Below, piece after piece: positions 21,105 to 31,394 of a DNA stretch of 41,188 nucleotides. Source of the stretch: Chalciporus piperatus (lineage: Eukaryota > Basidiomycota > Agaricomycetes > Boletales > Boletaceae); contig JBBPTG010000217.1 of the NCBI GenBank assembly GCA_038093975.1, positions 1 through 41,188 of the forward strand, written 5' to 3'. Within the stretch, counting starts at the first letter, position 1. Each line of letters opens with the position of its first letter. Position numbers and translations under genes: made by a program. Under the pieces are notes generated by a model. That model was not told the DNA's origin. It made no database searches and saw only the letters and a program-made list of their open reading frames with translations.

Positions 21105-24100
21105 ATGTCTTCCTCAAGCTCGACCTTCGCCTCCATCCCCACGCTCAACGGCTCGAACTACCTTACTTGGGCCCCCAAGATGCGCGCCTACCTTATGTCT
21201 ATCGGAGTCTTCTATACGACTCAGAAGACATCGGACGAGGATGACGATGATTGGTCTAAGAACACGGAGAAGGCAGTCGGCTCACTCTACTTGAAGCTCA
21301 ATGCTTCCCTCCAACGTCGCTGGGAGGAGGAGAACAACGCCAAGGCCCTTTGGGACGCTCTCAAGGACGCTTTCTCCCATCCCACTTTCGCCAACGTTTA
21401 CGAAGAGTACGACACCTTCGAGAACATCAAGTTCTCACTTCACGAGTCCCCGGCTGGGACTTTCTCGAAACTTAGGACCGCGTTCCAGAAGTTCGATCAG
21501 TACAAGTTCCCTCTCTCGGATCGCTGGCAGATCCTGATGACGTTGAGGAAACTCAAAGTACTTCCTTACATGTCGACGTTTTTACAGCTGCTTAACGCGA
21601 AATCCGGAGATTCGTTGAAGGACGTTACGACTACGGAGATCCAGATAACGGGCACGGGCGAAACGGCAGTGAGAACTCCACGTGTCGTCACTCGGCCTGG
21701 CGCCCTTCCCTTTACACTCGACGAGATTGAGCAAACCGCTCTCGGTGCTTGGTCTCAGCAGAATTCTTCGAAGGCTCCCGCGCCTGCAAAGCCTGCACAG
21801 ACTGCTCAGGCGTCCAAGATATCGGCTGTCAAGCCGAAAGGTCAGGACCCGCAGTTTACGCAGCAGCAGCAGCAGCCGACGAACTCGAACAACGGACAAG
21901 GGAACGCCAACTCAAATGGCAAGAAGAAGAAGAAGCGCGGAACTCGTTCCGCAGAAGGTCAGGCAAAGAACGAGACTCGCAAGTCTCGTGCGAATGCCAA
22001 CGACGCTTCGGCGTCCTTCGCCTTCTCTTCCTTCACGGTCCCTCCCGTCGTCATCGCACCTGCAGCCACAATATTCACCACGCCCGCCGCCGACCCTCGT
22101 CAACTCGCCCACTCCTCTGGTGCTACCCACTATGGGCCACCAGCTTTTCCACAGACCCTGCGCAGCATTGACCTCGCGCACCGCATCCTGGTCACGCCAA
22201 CTCCCCAGACGCTTCGTCGTCTCGACAAGGTGGCAAACCCACCCTCGGACACGTTGTCTGAGGAACGGCCCAACAAGCGCCTCCATTTAATGGAGCGCGT
22301 CGATGTTTCGACCCCGTTTGCATCTGTCGTGGAACTCCCTGACGAGGTTCCCATCGCACCTCTCGCTCCGCCCCCTCCTCGTCGCCCTACCTTGCGCGAA
22401 CGTCTTGAAGCACGTTTGCCGGAGACTCCGTCTCCATCACCATCTCCACCACCAACGAATGACCCCATTGTCCGCTTGCCCGGACATTGTCGGCAGTCTA
22501 CGTTCGGTGAGATTGACCCTGGCACCTTCGCTCTGCCATTCGTTACCACGGTTGCCCCTCTACCGGAAGAGGATATAGTCTCTCTGGGGGAGGAATACGA
22601 TATCGACGACTACATTGAGCGTTTTTACGCCGATGATGAAGTCGAGTCGCAACCACTCGATGAGAGGATCGGAGAAGTCTTCCCGGACATGGGAGAGTAC
22701 TTTGACTTTGACTATGATATGACTGAAAGGTCTGTCTATTCACTCTCGCATCTTAGCGATGACAACTCACAACTGCCTTATTCACAGCAGTATGTAGAGT
22801 ATATACTGTCATCTGTCTTAGATAGCGAAGTTCCAATGTGTATGTCGATGTTCGATCTCGATCCGTGTGAAGAATGCTTTAAGTTGAGCGATCCTGACGT
22901 TAAGTCGGATATTTGGCTCCTTGACTCTGGAGCATCGTCTCACTTCACTTATGATATGTCCGATTTTTCGGAATACAAAGAATTTGAAGTCCCTAGGCAA
23001 TGTAAGACAGCGAACGGTCTAGTACCTATCAAAGGTCAAGGCACTGTCTTGGTTAATTTCAAGGGATCTATCGTCAGATTATCCCCTACCATCTATATGC
23101 CCACGACGGACATCAAGCTCATTTCTATGGGCACTTTACTCCAAGATCAAGACATCTCTCTACGGTCCGCTGGCAACGGAACATTGATAGATTTTTGGCA
23201 TGCCCGTAAAAAGGCTACCATTCTTCAGTTCCACTCGCATCCTGGCTCCACAATGTATTTTATACGCGCCGATGTTGTCAAGACCAAACAATTTTCAACT
23301 GTGAAGTTATACGCGACAGACTATGATGTTTTACATCGTCGCTTAGGACATGCTTCCAAAGATGTCATACGTGCAGCTAAGAAGCACCTCAAGGATTTCC
23401 CTGCGGTTGAAATACCAGCGGATGATCATGTTTGTCCTGGCTGTCAACTAGGCAAACAACCTAATCGTGCATTCCCGCCTACTCAACGACGTGCCACTGA
23501 ACCGTTTGAACTTGTTCACTCGGATCTCAAGTCGTTTGAAACGGAATCGTACTATAGGAACAAATATATCATCGTTTTTTATGATGATTTCACTTCAATG
23601 TCTTGGATCAAGCCGTTGCGAAACAAAAATGACGCACTGCCTGCTACTCGACAATTTATCAAAATGGTCCAAACGCAATGGAAAAGCCAAGTAAAAGGCT
23701 GGATGTCCGATGCTGGAGGAGAATACAAGTCTAAGGCTTTTGATGAAATGCTTCGAAATGAAGGAATTCTCATATATCAAAGCGCCCCACACACTCCTCA
23801 GCAGAACGGCAGAGCTGAACGGCATATCCGTACGCTCATGGACAAGGCACAAGCAATGCGTCTTCATGCTTGCTTACCATCATCATTCTGGGAATTCGCA
23901 GTTCAACATGCTCGGTATCTCCATAATAGAATCCCTAACAGGAGACTTAACTGGAAAACACCATTAGAGCTACTAACTGGCGAACTTTCATCTCTCAATC
24001 ACGTTCGCGTATTCGGATGTGGTGCCTATGTGCATCTTCCCGAAGACACTCGTGGTGGAAAGTTGCAACCAAAATCGCAGCTAATGGTTTATCTGGGAGT

Positions 24101-26369
24101 TTCTCCTACGAACGAAGCCAATATGCAATTTTTGCGACCTAATAATTCCATCCACACGTCTGCACACGCAGTTTTTGATGAGAATTTATTCCCCAAGTGC
24201 CCAAATTCAAAACCTCATCGTGCTGTATCCCTACCGAGACGAAGACGTCATCATCAAGAAGATGGAGACGCTAATCAAGAGGATGGAGACACTAATCATC
24301 CTGATAGTGATCCAGAGGATGAGAACCCCCGTCGCCCAGAGCAACCACGGGTTCCACCCCCTCAACGGCCTGAGGAAATACCCCGCGATGATGAATCAGC
24401 GGATGATGACGAAGAAGAAGCAGAACTTCCTCCTGCACCAGTCACACCCCCTCGTCGTGTACCGACGAACAATGCTCCACCAGCATTACCACCTAAAAGC
24501 GACCGTACTAGTCGCAGAGAACGTCCACAACGTGATCGCAAGATCCCGCTTCGACCTGGAAATGTCTATGGCGAACGCGAACATCCCACTAAAACCGTAA
24601 AGGAAGTGGAACGCCTCTCACGCTGGAAGGAACTCACTGGAGAATCTTCCTCCAAAGTACCAAATATTCCCGGTGGTTTACCATCAACTCCTGAGCCACC
24701 CGCTCCTGAAACAGCATCAGCTGAGGACTCAGAGACGGAGATTGAACGACTAACCCGGGAAGGGGGAGTAAACTTGGCACGTTATTTATGTGCTAAAGCT
24801 ATCAATGACATAGAGGAAAAACCCAATCACCGCGAATGGTCTTTCAGAGACATTCAGCGATTACCATCCGACGAACAGAAGCTTTGGCGTGAGGCATGCA
24901 TGAAAGAATTGCAAATGCTCAAGGAACGCAAAGTGTATGAAGTAGTCGACAGACCTAAAAATCGGAAAGTCATTAAAAACCGATGGGTCTTTGACGTCAA
25001 AACCGACGGTCGTAAACGCGCCAGATTGGTTGCGAAGGGATTTTCCCAGATCGAAGGAATTGATTACGATGAGATCTTCTCTCCAGTTGTCCGATTTGAG
25101 ACAGTGCGAATGATGCTTGCACTCGCCGCTCTAGAAGATTGGCACATCACTGGACTAGACGTGCGTTCCGCATATCTATATGGTCCACTGGAAGAAGAAA
25201 TCTATATGGAATTTCCAGAAGGTTTTGCCACACCTGAGTTAGCCGGCAAAGTTCTCAAACTTCGACGCGCACTATACGGCCTTAAACAAGCTGGTATTAC
25301 ATGGTGGCGCGAATTAAAGAAGTCTATGGAGGAACTAGGCTTTAAAAAGATTTACTCAGACGCAGGCATTTATGTCTACACACGCGGCAAAGTCTATGTC
25401 GTTGTTTATGTGGATGACGCCTTCTTTTGCGGTCCCAACAAGCTTGAGATTGATCAACTCAAAGCAAAGTTTATGAAACGATGGGAATGCCGCGATCTCG
25501 GTGAGACAAATGAATTTCTCCGCATGAGGATTCGTCGAGACCGATCCAAACGCTTGATCTTTGTTGATCAATGCGATTACCTTGATAAGGTGGTTGAACG
25601 TTGCGGTATGCAAGATGCAAAACCAGCACGCACCCCTTTGCCTCAGGGATATTATCCGATCAAAAACACACAAGATGTTGACCCTGTGTTACGGACGCGT
25701 TTCCAAGTGGTCATCGGATCCCTACTATACATCATGCTCGGCACTCGCCCGGACATAGCCTACGCAGTTACTCAACTTGCGAGACAATCGGCAAATCCGA
25801 CTCAAGAGCATCTCGATAAAGCACTCTATATCGTGAAGTACCTAAAGGGAACACGAGACTATGCTCTCGTATACGATGGAAAGAGTGGTTCTGGTTTAAT
25901 CGGACTCTCTGACTCTGATCTCGGAGCTGATCCAGAACGTTCACGCTCGCAGACAGGATACTTCCTGAAACTCGCGAATGCAGCTTTCATGTGGAATTCG
26001 CATCTTCAAAAGAATACAGCGAACAGTACCACTGAAGCTGAGTACATTGCTTTGTCTAATTGCTGCAACCAAATCATTGGTGTAAAGCAAATGCTGAGTG
26101 AATTGGGATATAATCTCAAACCCGTTCCTCTCTGTGGCGACAATCAAGGATCGATATTTTTATCACAAAATCCTGTCAATCAGAAAAAGCATAGACATAT
26201 ACGTATTGCTTATCACACTATTCGTGATGCAATCGAGGAAAAGCACGTTGAACTTTTCTACATCGAAGGAAATGAAAACCCTGCAGATATCTTTACAAAG
26301 AATCTGGGTTATATCAAATTCGAGAAGTTCCGTTCACTCCTTGGTCTAGTGATACATCGCGCCGATTAG
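21105..26369 (+). CDS. copia Gag-Pol polyprotein
   Basis: One uninterrupted frame of 1754 residues. The Gag region starts LNGSNYLTWAPKMRAYL (about residues 14-30) and ends in a Lys-rich run (about 273-277) with no CCHC zinc knuckle. The aspartic protease has WLLDSGASSHFT (Asp607). The integrase has the H-H-C-C finger (His744, His749, Cys777, Cys780) and catalytic Asp807, Asp869 and Glu905 with a 35-residue gap between the last two. The reverse transcriptase has the YVDD box at 1435-1438. RNase H has an Asp in LSDSD near 1600, TTEAEYIAL near 1640, and ends near ADIFTKNL (1728). The order PR-IN-RT-RH is diagnostic of Ty1/copia. Gag and Pol are fused in frame with no frameshift site, so their ratio must be set otherwise. 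All catalytic residues are present, so the protein is probably functional. Translation probably starts at 21105, the first ATG of this frame. Confidence 0.97.
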   Translation: MSSSSSTFASIPTLNGSNYLTWAPKMRAYLMSIGVFYTTQKTSDEDDDDWSKNTEKAVGSLYLKLNASLQRRWEEENNAKALWDALKDAFSHPTFANVYEEYDTFENIKFSLHESPAGTFSKLRTAFQKFDQYKFPLSDRWQILMTLRKLKVLPYMSTFLQLLNAKSGDSLKDVTTTEIQITGTGETAVRTPRVVTRPGALPFTLDEIEQTALGAWSQQNSSKAPAPAKPAQTAQASKISAVKPKGQDPQFTQQQQQPTNSNNGQGNANSNGKKKKKRGTRSAEGQAKNETRKSRANANDASASFAFSSFTVPPVVIAPAATIFTTPAADPRQLAHSSGATHYGPPAFPQTLRSIDLAHRILVTPTPQTLRRLDKVANPPSDTLSEERPNKRLHLMERVDVSTPFASVVELPDEVPIAPLAPPPPRRPTLRERLEARLPETPSPSPSPPPTNDPIVRLPGHCRQSTFGEIDPGTFALPFVTTVAPLPEEDIVSLGEEYDIDDYIERFYADDEVESQPLDERIGEVFPDMGEYFDFDYDMTERSVYSLSHLSDDNSQLPYSQQYVEYILSSVLDSEVPMCMSMFDLDPCEECFKLSDPDVKSDIWLLDSGASSHFTYDMSDFSEYKEFEVPRQCKTANGLVPIKGQGTVLVNFKGSIVRLSPTIYMPTTDIKLISMGTLLQDQDISLRSAGNGTLIDFWHARKKATILQFHSHPGSTMYFIRADVVKTKQFSTVKLYATDYDVLHRRLGHASKDVIRAAKKHLKDFPAVEIPADDHVCPGCQLGKQPNRAFPPTQRRATEPFELVHSDLKSFETESYYRNKYIIVFYDDFTSMSWIKPLRNKNDALPATRQFIKMVQTQWKSQVKGWMSDAGGEYKSKAFDEMLRNEGILIYQSAPHTPQQNGRAERHIRTLMDKAQAMRLHACLPSSFWEFAVQHARYLHNRIPNRRLNWKTPLELLTGELSSLNHVRVFGCGAYVHLPEDTRGGKLQPKSQLMVYLGVSPTNEANMQFLRPNNSIHTSAHAVFDENLFPKCPNSKPHRAVSLPRRRRHHQEDGDANQEDGDTNHPDSDPEDENPRRPEQPRVPPPQRPEEIPRDDESADDDEEEAELPPAPVTPPRRVPTNNAPPALPPKSDRTSRRERPQRDRKIPLRPGNVYGEREHPTKTVKEVERLSRWKELTGESSSKVPNIPGGLPSTPEPPAPETASAEDSETEIERLTREGGVNLARYLCAKAINDIEEKPNHREWSFRDIQRLPSDEQKLWREACMKELQMLKERKVYEVVDRPKNRKVIKNRWVFDVKTDGRKRARLVAKGFSQIEGIDYDEIFSPVVRFETVRMMLALAALEDWHITGLDVRSAYLYGPLEEEIYMEFPEGFATPELAGKVLKLRRALYGLKQAGITWWRELKKSMEELGFKKIYSDAGIYVYTRGKVYVVVYVDDAFFCGPNKLEIDQLKAKFMKRWECRDLGETNEFLRMRIRRDRSKRLIFVDQCDYLDKVVERCGMQDAKPARTPLPQGYYPIKNTQDVDPVLRTRFQVVIGSLLYIMLGTRPDIAYAVTQLARQSANPTQEHLDKALYIVKYLKGTRDYALVYDGKSGSGLIGLSDSDLGADPERSRSQTGYFLKLANAAFMWNSHLQKNTANSTTEAEYIALSNCCNQIIGVKQMLSELGYNLKPVPLCGDNQGSIFLSQNPVNQKKHRHIRIAYHTIRDAIEEKHVELFYIEGNENPADIFTKNLGYIKFEKFRSLLGLVIHRAD

Positions 26370-26426
26370 TTTGTGCGCATGAATATACATTCTTACTATG
26401 CTCGCATATACTAGCGTACACTAAGC

Positions 26427-26435
26427 ATGGGGGAG
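26427..26435 (+). other. polypurine tract of the copia element
   Basis: ATGGGGGAG lies directly against the start of the 3' LTR, the expected place for plus-strand priming. Confidence 0.85.
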
Positions 26436-26674
26436 TGTTGAACGTATTACGCTCATAGTGTATAGTTCACTACGTTTCCATAAACGATAGTTGATTAGGT
26501 AATCACCACTGTACACTTATATATTCAAACTCAGTCGATCTGAGTTAATACAACTCTTTAACCACAACCACAACGTTGCAATCAGGTGAGCGAGCACAAA
26601 CTCCCTTTGTGTCTACGCAGTATGCTGCTCTGGTAGTCCATAGCCTTATGGCTTAGGATGACACCAGTTCAACA
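26436..26674 (+). repeat. 3' LTR of the copia element
   Basis: 239 bp, TGTTGAACG to GTTCAACA, followed by the TAGAA target duplication. It has one extra C compared with the 5' LTR. Confidence 0.95.
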
Positions 26675-27733
26675 TAGAACTGGTTGACAAGATTGTTGAT
26701 CAGGGGGATCAGATGTGGGGTGTTGATCCGAGGAGACGGTGGTGGGGGTGGCGATGAAGCGCTCGCGACACTCCGAAAGAATTGTTTCGACGCGCCGGTC
26801 CAGTTCAACATTGAGCATATCGAACCATTGAATGGCCCGTCCGAGACTGCGTCGGAAAGGCTCTTGGACCGCGTTGCCCTGAGGGGATATCAGTAATTGA
26901 TGACCTATTGATGGGAATCATTCACCTCTTTGTTCGTCATGCGGAAACCCCGATGGAAATAATGCGTATTGAGCGCCAATGCCAACGCATTGACCGCGTC
27001 GCAAGATCGCTCAAATAGTGCTCGATAGAATGCGAGCAGTTCCACCGAAACCGCCATCCGAGGCTGGGAAGGGGCTGTGGGGAATAAGCCGTGGTATATC
27101 AGGACTTGAGGAAGTGTTGCGCAGTTGCATGATAGGACTGTAATAGGTGAAAAGTCTACTTTACATTAGAAATTTAACCGCCGACACAATGAGGCACTTA
27201 CAGTCGTAGAAGAGACTGACTAGAACGTGGGTTTTCGTTTCACATCCACCCTGGCAGTGGGAAATGGTGGTGCCGGGAAGGGGGGCTGGTTTGCCGAGGG
27301 TCTTTCCCAAGTAGTCAAGAAACGGAATAACGAGTGTAGGGATAGTGTTCTTCCATGCGTCGTATTGGTTGGACGAAGTTTGGCGCGTCGCAGAAGACTT
27401 GGGTCGAGGTTCGTTGTCCAAAGGCTCCTGGTCGTCTAAGAAGTGGTCGTACTCCAGGGGAGCGTCTTCGTCAGATCTAGATGCTGGGGGTAGGTCGATA
27501 TTATCAGAGAGACTCGGGGGAGAGACGTTTGTAGGTAGATTTTCTGCAGGACGGTTGTTCAGAAGGTCATTGAGTTGCGAAAGGAGGCGCTGTCGCTTGA
27601 GATCTTGCCCTGGGATTGTCACGTAGGTCTGAGTTTTTTTGGGGTTTCGAACTTTCCGCGGCGAAGTGAAATGCATCCCAAGGCCTTTGCTGGTGCTGGG
27701 TAACGCTGCCCGACTACCTCGAACGGGAGGCAT
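26675..27733 (-). CDS. KDZ-Ulp1 transposase, 5' part with CxC cysteine cluster
   Basis: Exons 27733-27202, 27137-26926 and the first part of exon 3 (26878-26675) encode residues 1-316. The ATG at 27733 is preferred over the one at 27796 because MPPVRGSR opens a conserved-looking N-terminus. A disordered acidic region (60-120) precedes a Cys cluster: CQGGC at 160-164 and CNC at 181-183. This matches the CxC-type cysteine cluster reported at the N-terminus of fungal KDZ transposases, probably zinc-binding. LPQVLIYHGLFPTAPSQPRMAVSV follows in two halves around residue 190. Exon 3 is cut by the copia element at the TAGAA target; the frame resumes at 20595. Introns of 64 and 47 bp keep phase. Confidence 0.85.
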
Positions 27734-28139
27734 GGTGGAAGGATGGAACGAGCAAGGGTGGCTGCGCTCGCAAAAGGATTTTGGCCAGCATCGCAAAGGC
27801 GCATGGAGGGCGCGTGTCCTGCAACGAGGCTGTCGTACGAGGGTCGAGAAGTGCTGATCCAGCGACCTGGAGGCGGTTTGACGAATGTTCTATTATGCTA
27901 CAATATTTTTAGAAATGATCGGGAAATGCCGGTAAGGTTGGAGGGACCTCAGAGGCTAATTCCGTCCTGACAAATAACCCCCCCTCTCAGGTCACTATTG
28001 CTTCCGAGAAGTAGTGCCTGAGGTGGCCATGCCCCCGTAGTCCTTCATCAGGGAGTACATCATAAGGTACATACAGCTTTAACGCATGTATCCTATGTAG
28101 ATTTAGTGTAAACCTAGTCATGGGCAGCGTCATGGTTCG
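27734..28139. other. intergenic between gene D and the KDZ transposase
   Basis: About 400 bp holding the gene D 3' end and the transposase promoter. I see no repeat or further exon. Confidence 0.45.
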
Positions 28140-28912
28140 TCAGAAAGTCTTGGAAGGCGCTCGATTGCCTCGGGGGTCCACTCGGGGGGGACTAGGCTCC
28201 CCTGGACTACGGGCTGGAGTGGGGCATGCAGCGCCCTGAGCACCTAGACCGGCCTGTTCGGGATTCGGTGCTGCATTACCAGTCGACGTGTATGTAGCTA
28301 AATGGAGGTTCAAATCGTGCTGTGGAACGAGTTGGTGGCTAATTCGCGAGACTTACGACCGTTGTTCTTGTATCCATCGTTCATCAGTGTTGGGTTCACA
28401 GCGTTTGGGCTGATTAAACATTGTTGGTAGACACCCCCATGATAGTGGATACTTGGTGGCTTGTGGGACGCCTTGACAATGAGATCCGCAAGGGCTTTGA
28501 CGTCGACTATGGCAAACATGCCATCAGCCTTAGTGATCATCAAGAAATGATTGTCTGACTAGGTGGGTGTGGGACAGGTGATGACATAGATGCGACTTTT
28601 TGAACACCAGGGTGGGACCCGACGTCAGGAATGTTGTCTCCAACTGGATCTGGGAAGGGAGCTGTAATCGAATTAGCCTTTGTTTATCAAAAGAATGACT
28701 GTCTTACGAGGAATTTTCTGATTACCAGTCCTATTGATTGGACTGGGAGATGAAGATATGCCGTTTTGCGGGGCAGCACCGAAACCACAGACGTCTCCTC
28801 CAACTAGATGACCACGAGTTAGTCGGTCCTGTAACCAACCATTGAATGAATGACCGTCGTACGAGAGGCGGGGTCACCGGCCCTGGACGCAGGAACACTT
28901 GAGGCTTCGGGC
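28140..28912 (-). CDS. gene D, 3' part (unrecognised KDZ-linked protein)
   Basis: Exons 28912-28863 (continuing 31443-31395), 28803-28708, 28661-28608, 28506-28357 and 28297-28140 join in phase with the upstream part. The product is Pro/Ser/Gly-rich (DVCGFGAAPQNGISSSP; DPVGDNIPDVGSH), then a short globular piece (VDVKALADLIVKASHKPP; IHYHGGVYQQCLI) and a Pro-rich tail. An alternative is to read through exon 28661 to a stop at 28540; the frame upstream of 28506 also looks coding, so this junction is uncertain. Function unknown. It is the most upstream of the five co-oriented genes visible. Confidence 0.5.
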
Positions 28913-28920
28913 ATCATGTG

Positions 28921-31394
28921 CACCTCAGGCAGCACTTTTCGGCCCCAATAGAGGTCTCACAGACCCATTTTCCTTGTAGGGAACAATGGGTCTCTTAGAC
29001 CCCCCCTCTTTGGAGGCTCTTGCCAGGAATTTCACTCGGGGCCTCTTCGGGGCCTCCCGCGGGCCTCTCGCGAGCCTCGCATGAGCCTCCACCAGCACAG
29101 CCACACCGCATTTTTTTCAGTCCTGGCACTATGTATAGCTAGGTATGTTTTTCTTCATTTCTTCATATGTTTTGTGCGATGCATCGATGCTTACATAATC
29201 GCTTAGATTGCTCGTTCTCGCGCGCCGCCGGCACCTCCAGAACGCGCACGACATGTCCTTTTTGGGACACATAGTTTCAATATACCCTCCCCTCACTTTT
29301 CTGCTCAACCATTCGCTTCCCTGCCCTCAGGGATTGTTCCAATTTATCATCCCAGTACTGTACAGTGTTAGTTGGCATTTCCAACCGCTTTACTTGTAAT
29401 CTTAGACTGTATATAGGTAGATATCTACAAATGTCAGAAAACCAAAAATGTGTTCGCATTTTTGATTGGCTGGGTAAATATGTTATAAGACTTGATTCCT
29501 AAGTAGTGGATATGTATTGGAACAATATCCTAGCAGCTCAGATAGCAGGGATCTGTCCCTGTGGTGTAGGAGTAGATTGCCCTCCTGCCCCTGAATTACA
29601 AAAAAGCGGTTCGCATTTTTGATCAGCCAGGTAGACATGCTTTTAAAATTGATACATAGGTGTGTCATACATATATCTACAGGGTACCAGAAGCTCAGAC
29701 ACCAGGGGGCCTCCCCTGGGATGCAGGAATAGATATGATGCCTATTACTATATGCTCTGAAGCGGTCAATCCACTGATCTATACATCAGGGCAACTATCT
29801 AGGTACATAGAATACATAAATTACACTAGATCCCCAAATTTGCGAGAGGCTGGCTTCAGGATTGAGTGCAGGAGAAAGCAAATGTCATACACAAAGCGTG
29901 AGAAAGTGAGCAGAAACTCAGGAGACTTGCAAAAACATACCAGGAACACAACAATGTGGAGCTCAGGGTGTAATAGGAAAAGAGGGACAGTCAATGGGTA
30001 TCATTAGGAACGATTCTAGCTACTGTGCCTACTGCATACACCTGGCATTCTGTGATATCTCAGTAAATCTCCTATAACCCACTGAAGTAACTCAATTAAA
30101 GCACTACTAACTTAGGCCTCAAGCTAGTGAACTGTTGGGAACTTGAATGCAATGTTCGCTTTTTGAGCATCCTGATAGCACAGAATGCCAGGAACAGTAG
30201 CTAGAATAGTTCCTAATGACACCCATTGACTGTCCCTCTGTTCCTGGCACACCCTGAGCCCCATATTGTTGTGTTCCTGGTATGTTTTTGTAAGTCTCCT
30301 AAGTTTCTGGTCAGTTTCTCACGCTTCTTCAATGTCATTTGCTTTCTCCTGAACTCAATTATGAACCTAGCCTCTCGAAAACTTGGGGATGCGATGTACT
30401 AGATGTAATCTAGGTGCCTAGATAGATACCCTGATGTATTGACTACTGGCCAGACCGCTTCAGAGCATATAGTGATAGGCATCATATCTATTCCTGCATC
30501 CCAGGGGAGGCCCCCTGGTGTCTGAGCTTCTGGTACCCTGTAGATACATGTATGAGGTACCTATGTATCAATTTTAAAACCATATCTATCTAGTTGATCA
30601 AAAATGCGAACCGCTTTTTTGTTATTCAGGGGCAGGAGGGCAATCTACTCCTACATCACAGGGACAGATCCCTGCTGTCTGAGCTGCTAGTATATTGTTC
30701 CAATACATGTTCACTACTTAGTAATCGAGTCTTATAGCATATCTACCCAGCCAATCAAAAAAGCGGTCGCATTTTTTGTTTTCTATTCATTTGCATCTAT
30801 CTACCTATATACATCTTGATATGACCAATAAAGCGGTCAGAACTGTTAAATAACACTGTACTACATTGGTATTACCCACTGTAACAGTCCCTGAGGCCAG
30901 GGAAGCGAGTGGTTGAGCAGAAAAGTGAGAGGAGGGTATGTTGGAACTATGTGTCCCAAAATGGACATGTCGTGCGCGTTCTGGAGGGTCGAAGCGATTA
31001 CGTAAGCATCGGATGCGTTGCAAAAAAATATGAAAAAATGAAACAAAACAAAAGATACACGGACCTAGCTATCACCGAAAAAAAGCGGGGTGGCTGTGCT
31101 GGTGGAGGCTCGTGCGAGGCTCGCGAGAGGTCCGAGGGAGGCCCCCAAGAGGCCCCTTGTGAAAAAAAACATACCTAGCTGCCAGGACCGAAAAAATGCG
31201 GTGTGGCTGTGCTGGTGGAGGCTCGTGCAAGCCTCGCGAGAGGTCCCCAAGAGGTCTGTCAGGTACCTGGATGCCATTTTAGGACCATAGGGGAGAGGTG
31301 GGTGGGGTAGTCCGGTCTCACAGACCAATTTCCCTTGTAGAGGGAAATTGGTCTGTAAGACCGTGGGAGCCTCAAAAAAGTGCTGCCAAGGGTG
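28921..31394. mobile_element. 2.47-kb palindromic element with 8-bp target duplication, inserted in gene D
   Basis: The ends CACCTCAGGCAGCACTTTT (28921) and, on the minus strand from 31394, CACCCTTGGCAGCACTTTT match at 16 of 19 positions. ATCATGTG flanks both sides (28913-28920, 31395-31402). Nearly the whole element is one inverted repeat: the left arm (28921 to about 30060) reappears reversed in the right arm (about 30170-31394), around a short loop. Examples are GATCAAAAATGCGAACCGC near 30597 and its complement near 29605. Each end also carries a hairpin beginning GGTCTCACAGACC. There is no transposase frame. An 8-bp duplication fits the hAT group, but the ends are not typical, so the superfamily is open. 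Confidence 0.8.

Larger units (their letters stand above)
20601..26674 (+). mobile_element. complete Ty1/copia LTR retrotransposon inserted antisense into the KDZ transposase exon
   Basis: A 6074-bp element with two LTRs (20601-20838 and 26436-26674), TG..CA ends, primer binding site, one 1754-residue polyprotein frame and polypurine tract. It is flanked by the 5-bp duplication TAGAA at 20596-20600 and 26675-26679. The LTRs differ by a single inserted C, so insertion is recent. Removing it and one TAGAA restores the host gene frame. It looks autonomous and potentially active. Confidence 0.96.

Noticed and set aside
21682..22578. Several open frames on both strands over the copia Gag region
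   Set aside because: They are shadows of the polyprotein frame, caused by its high GC content and Pro/Ser-rich codons.
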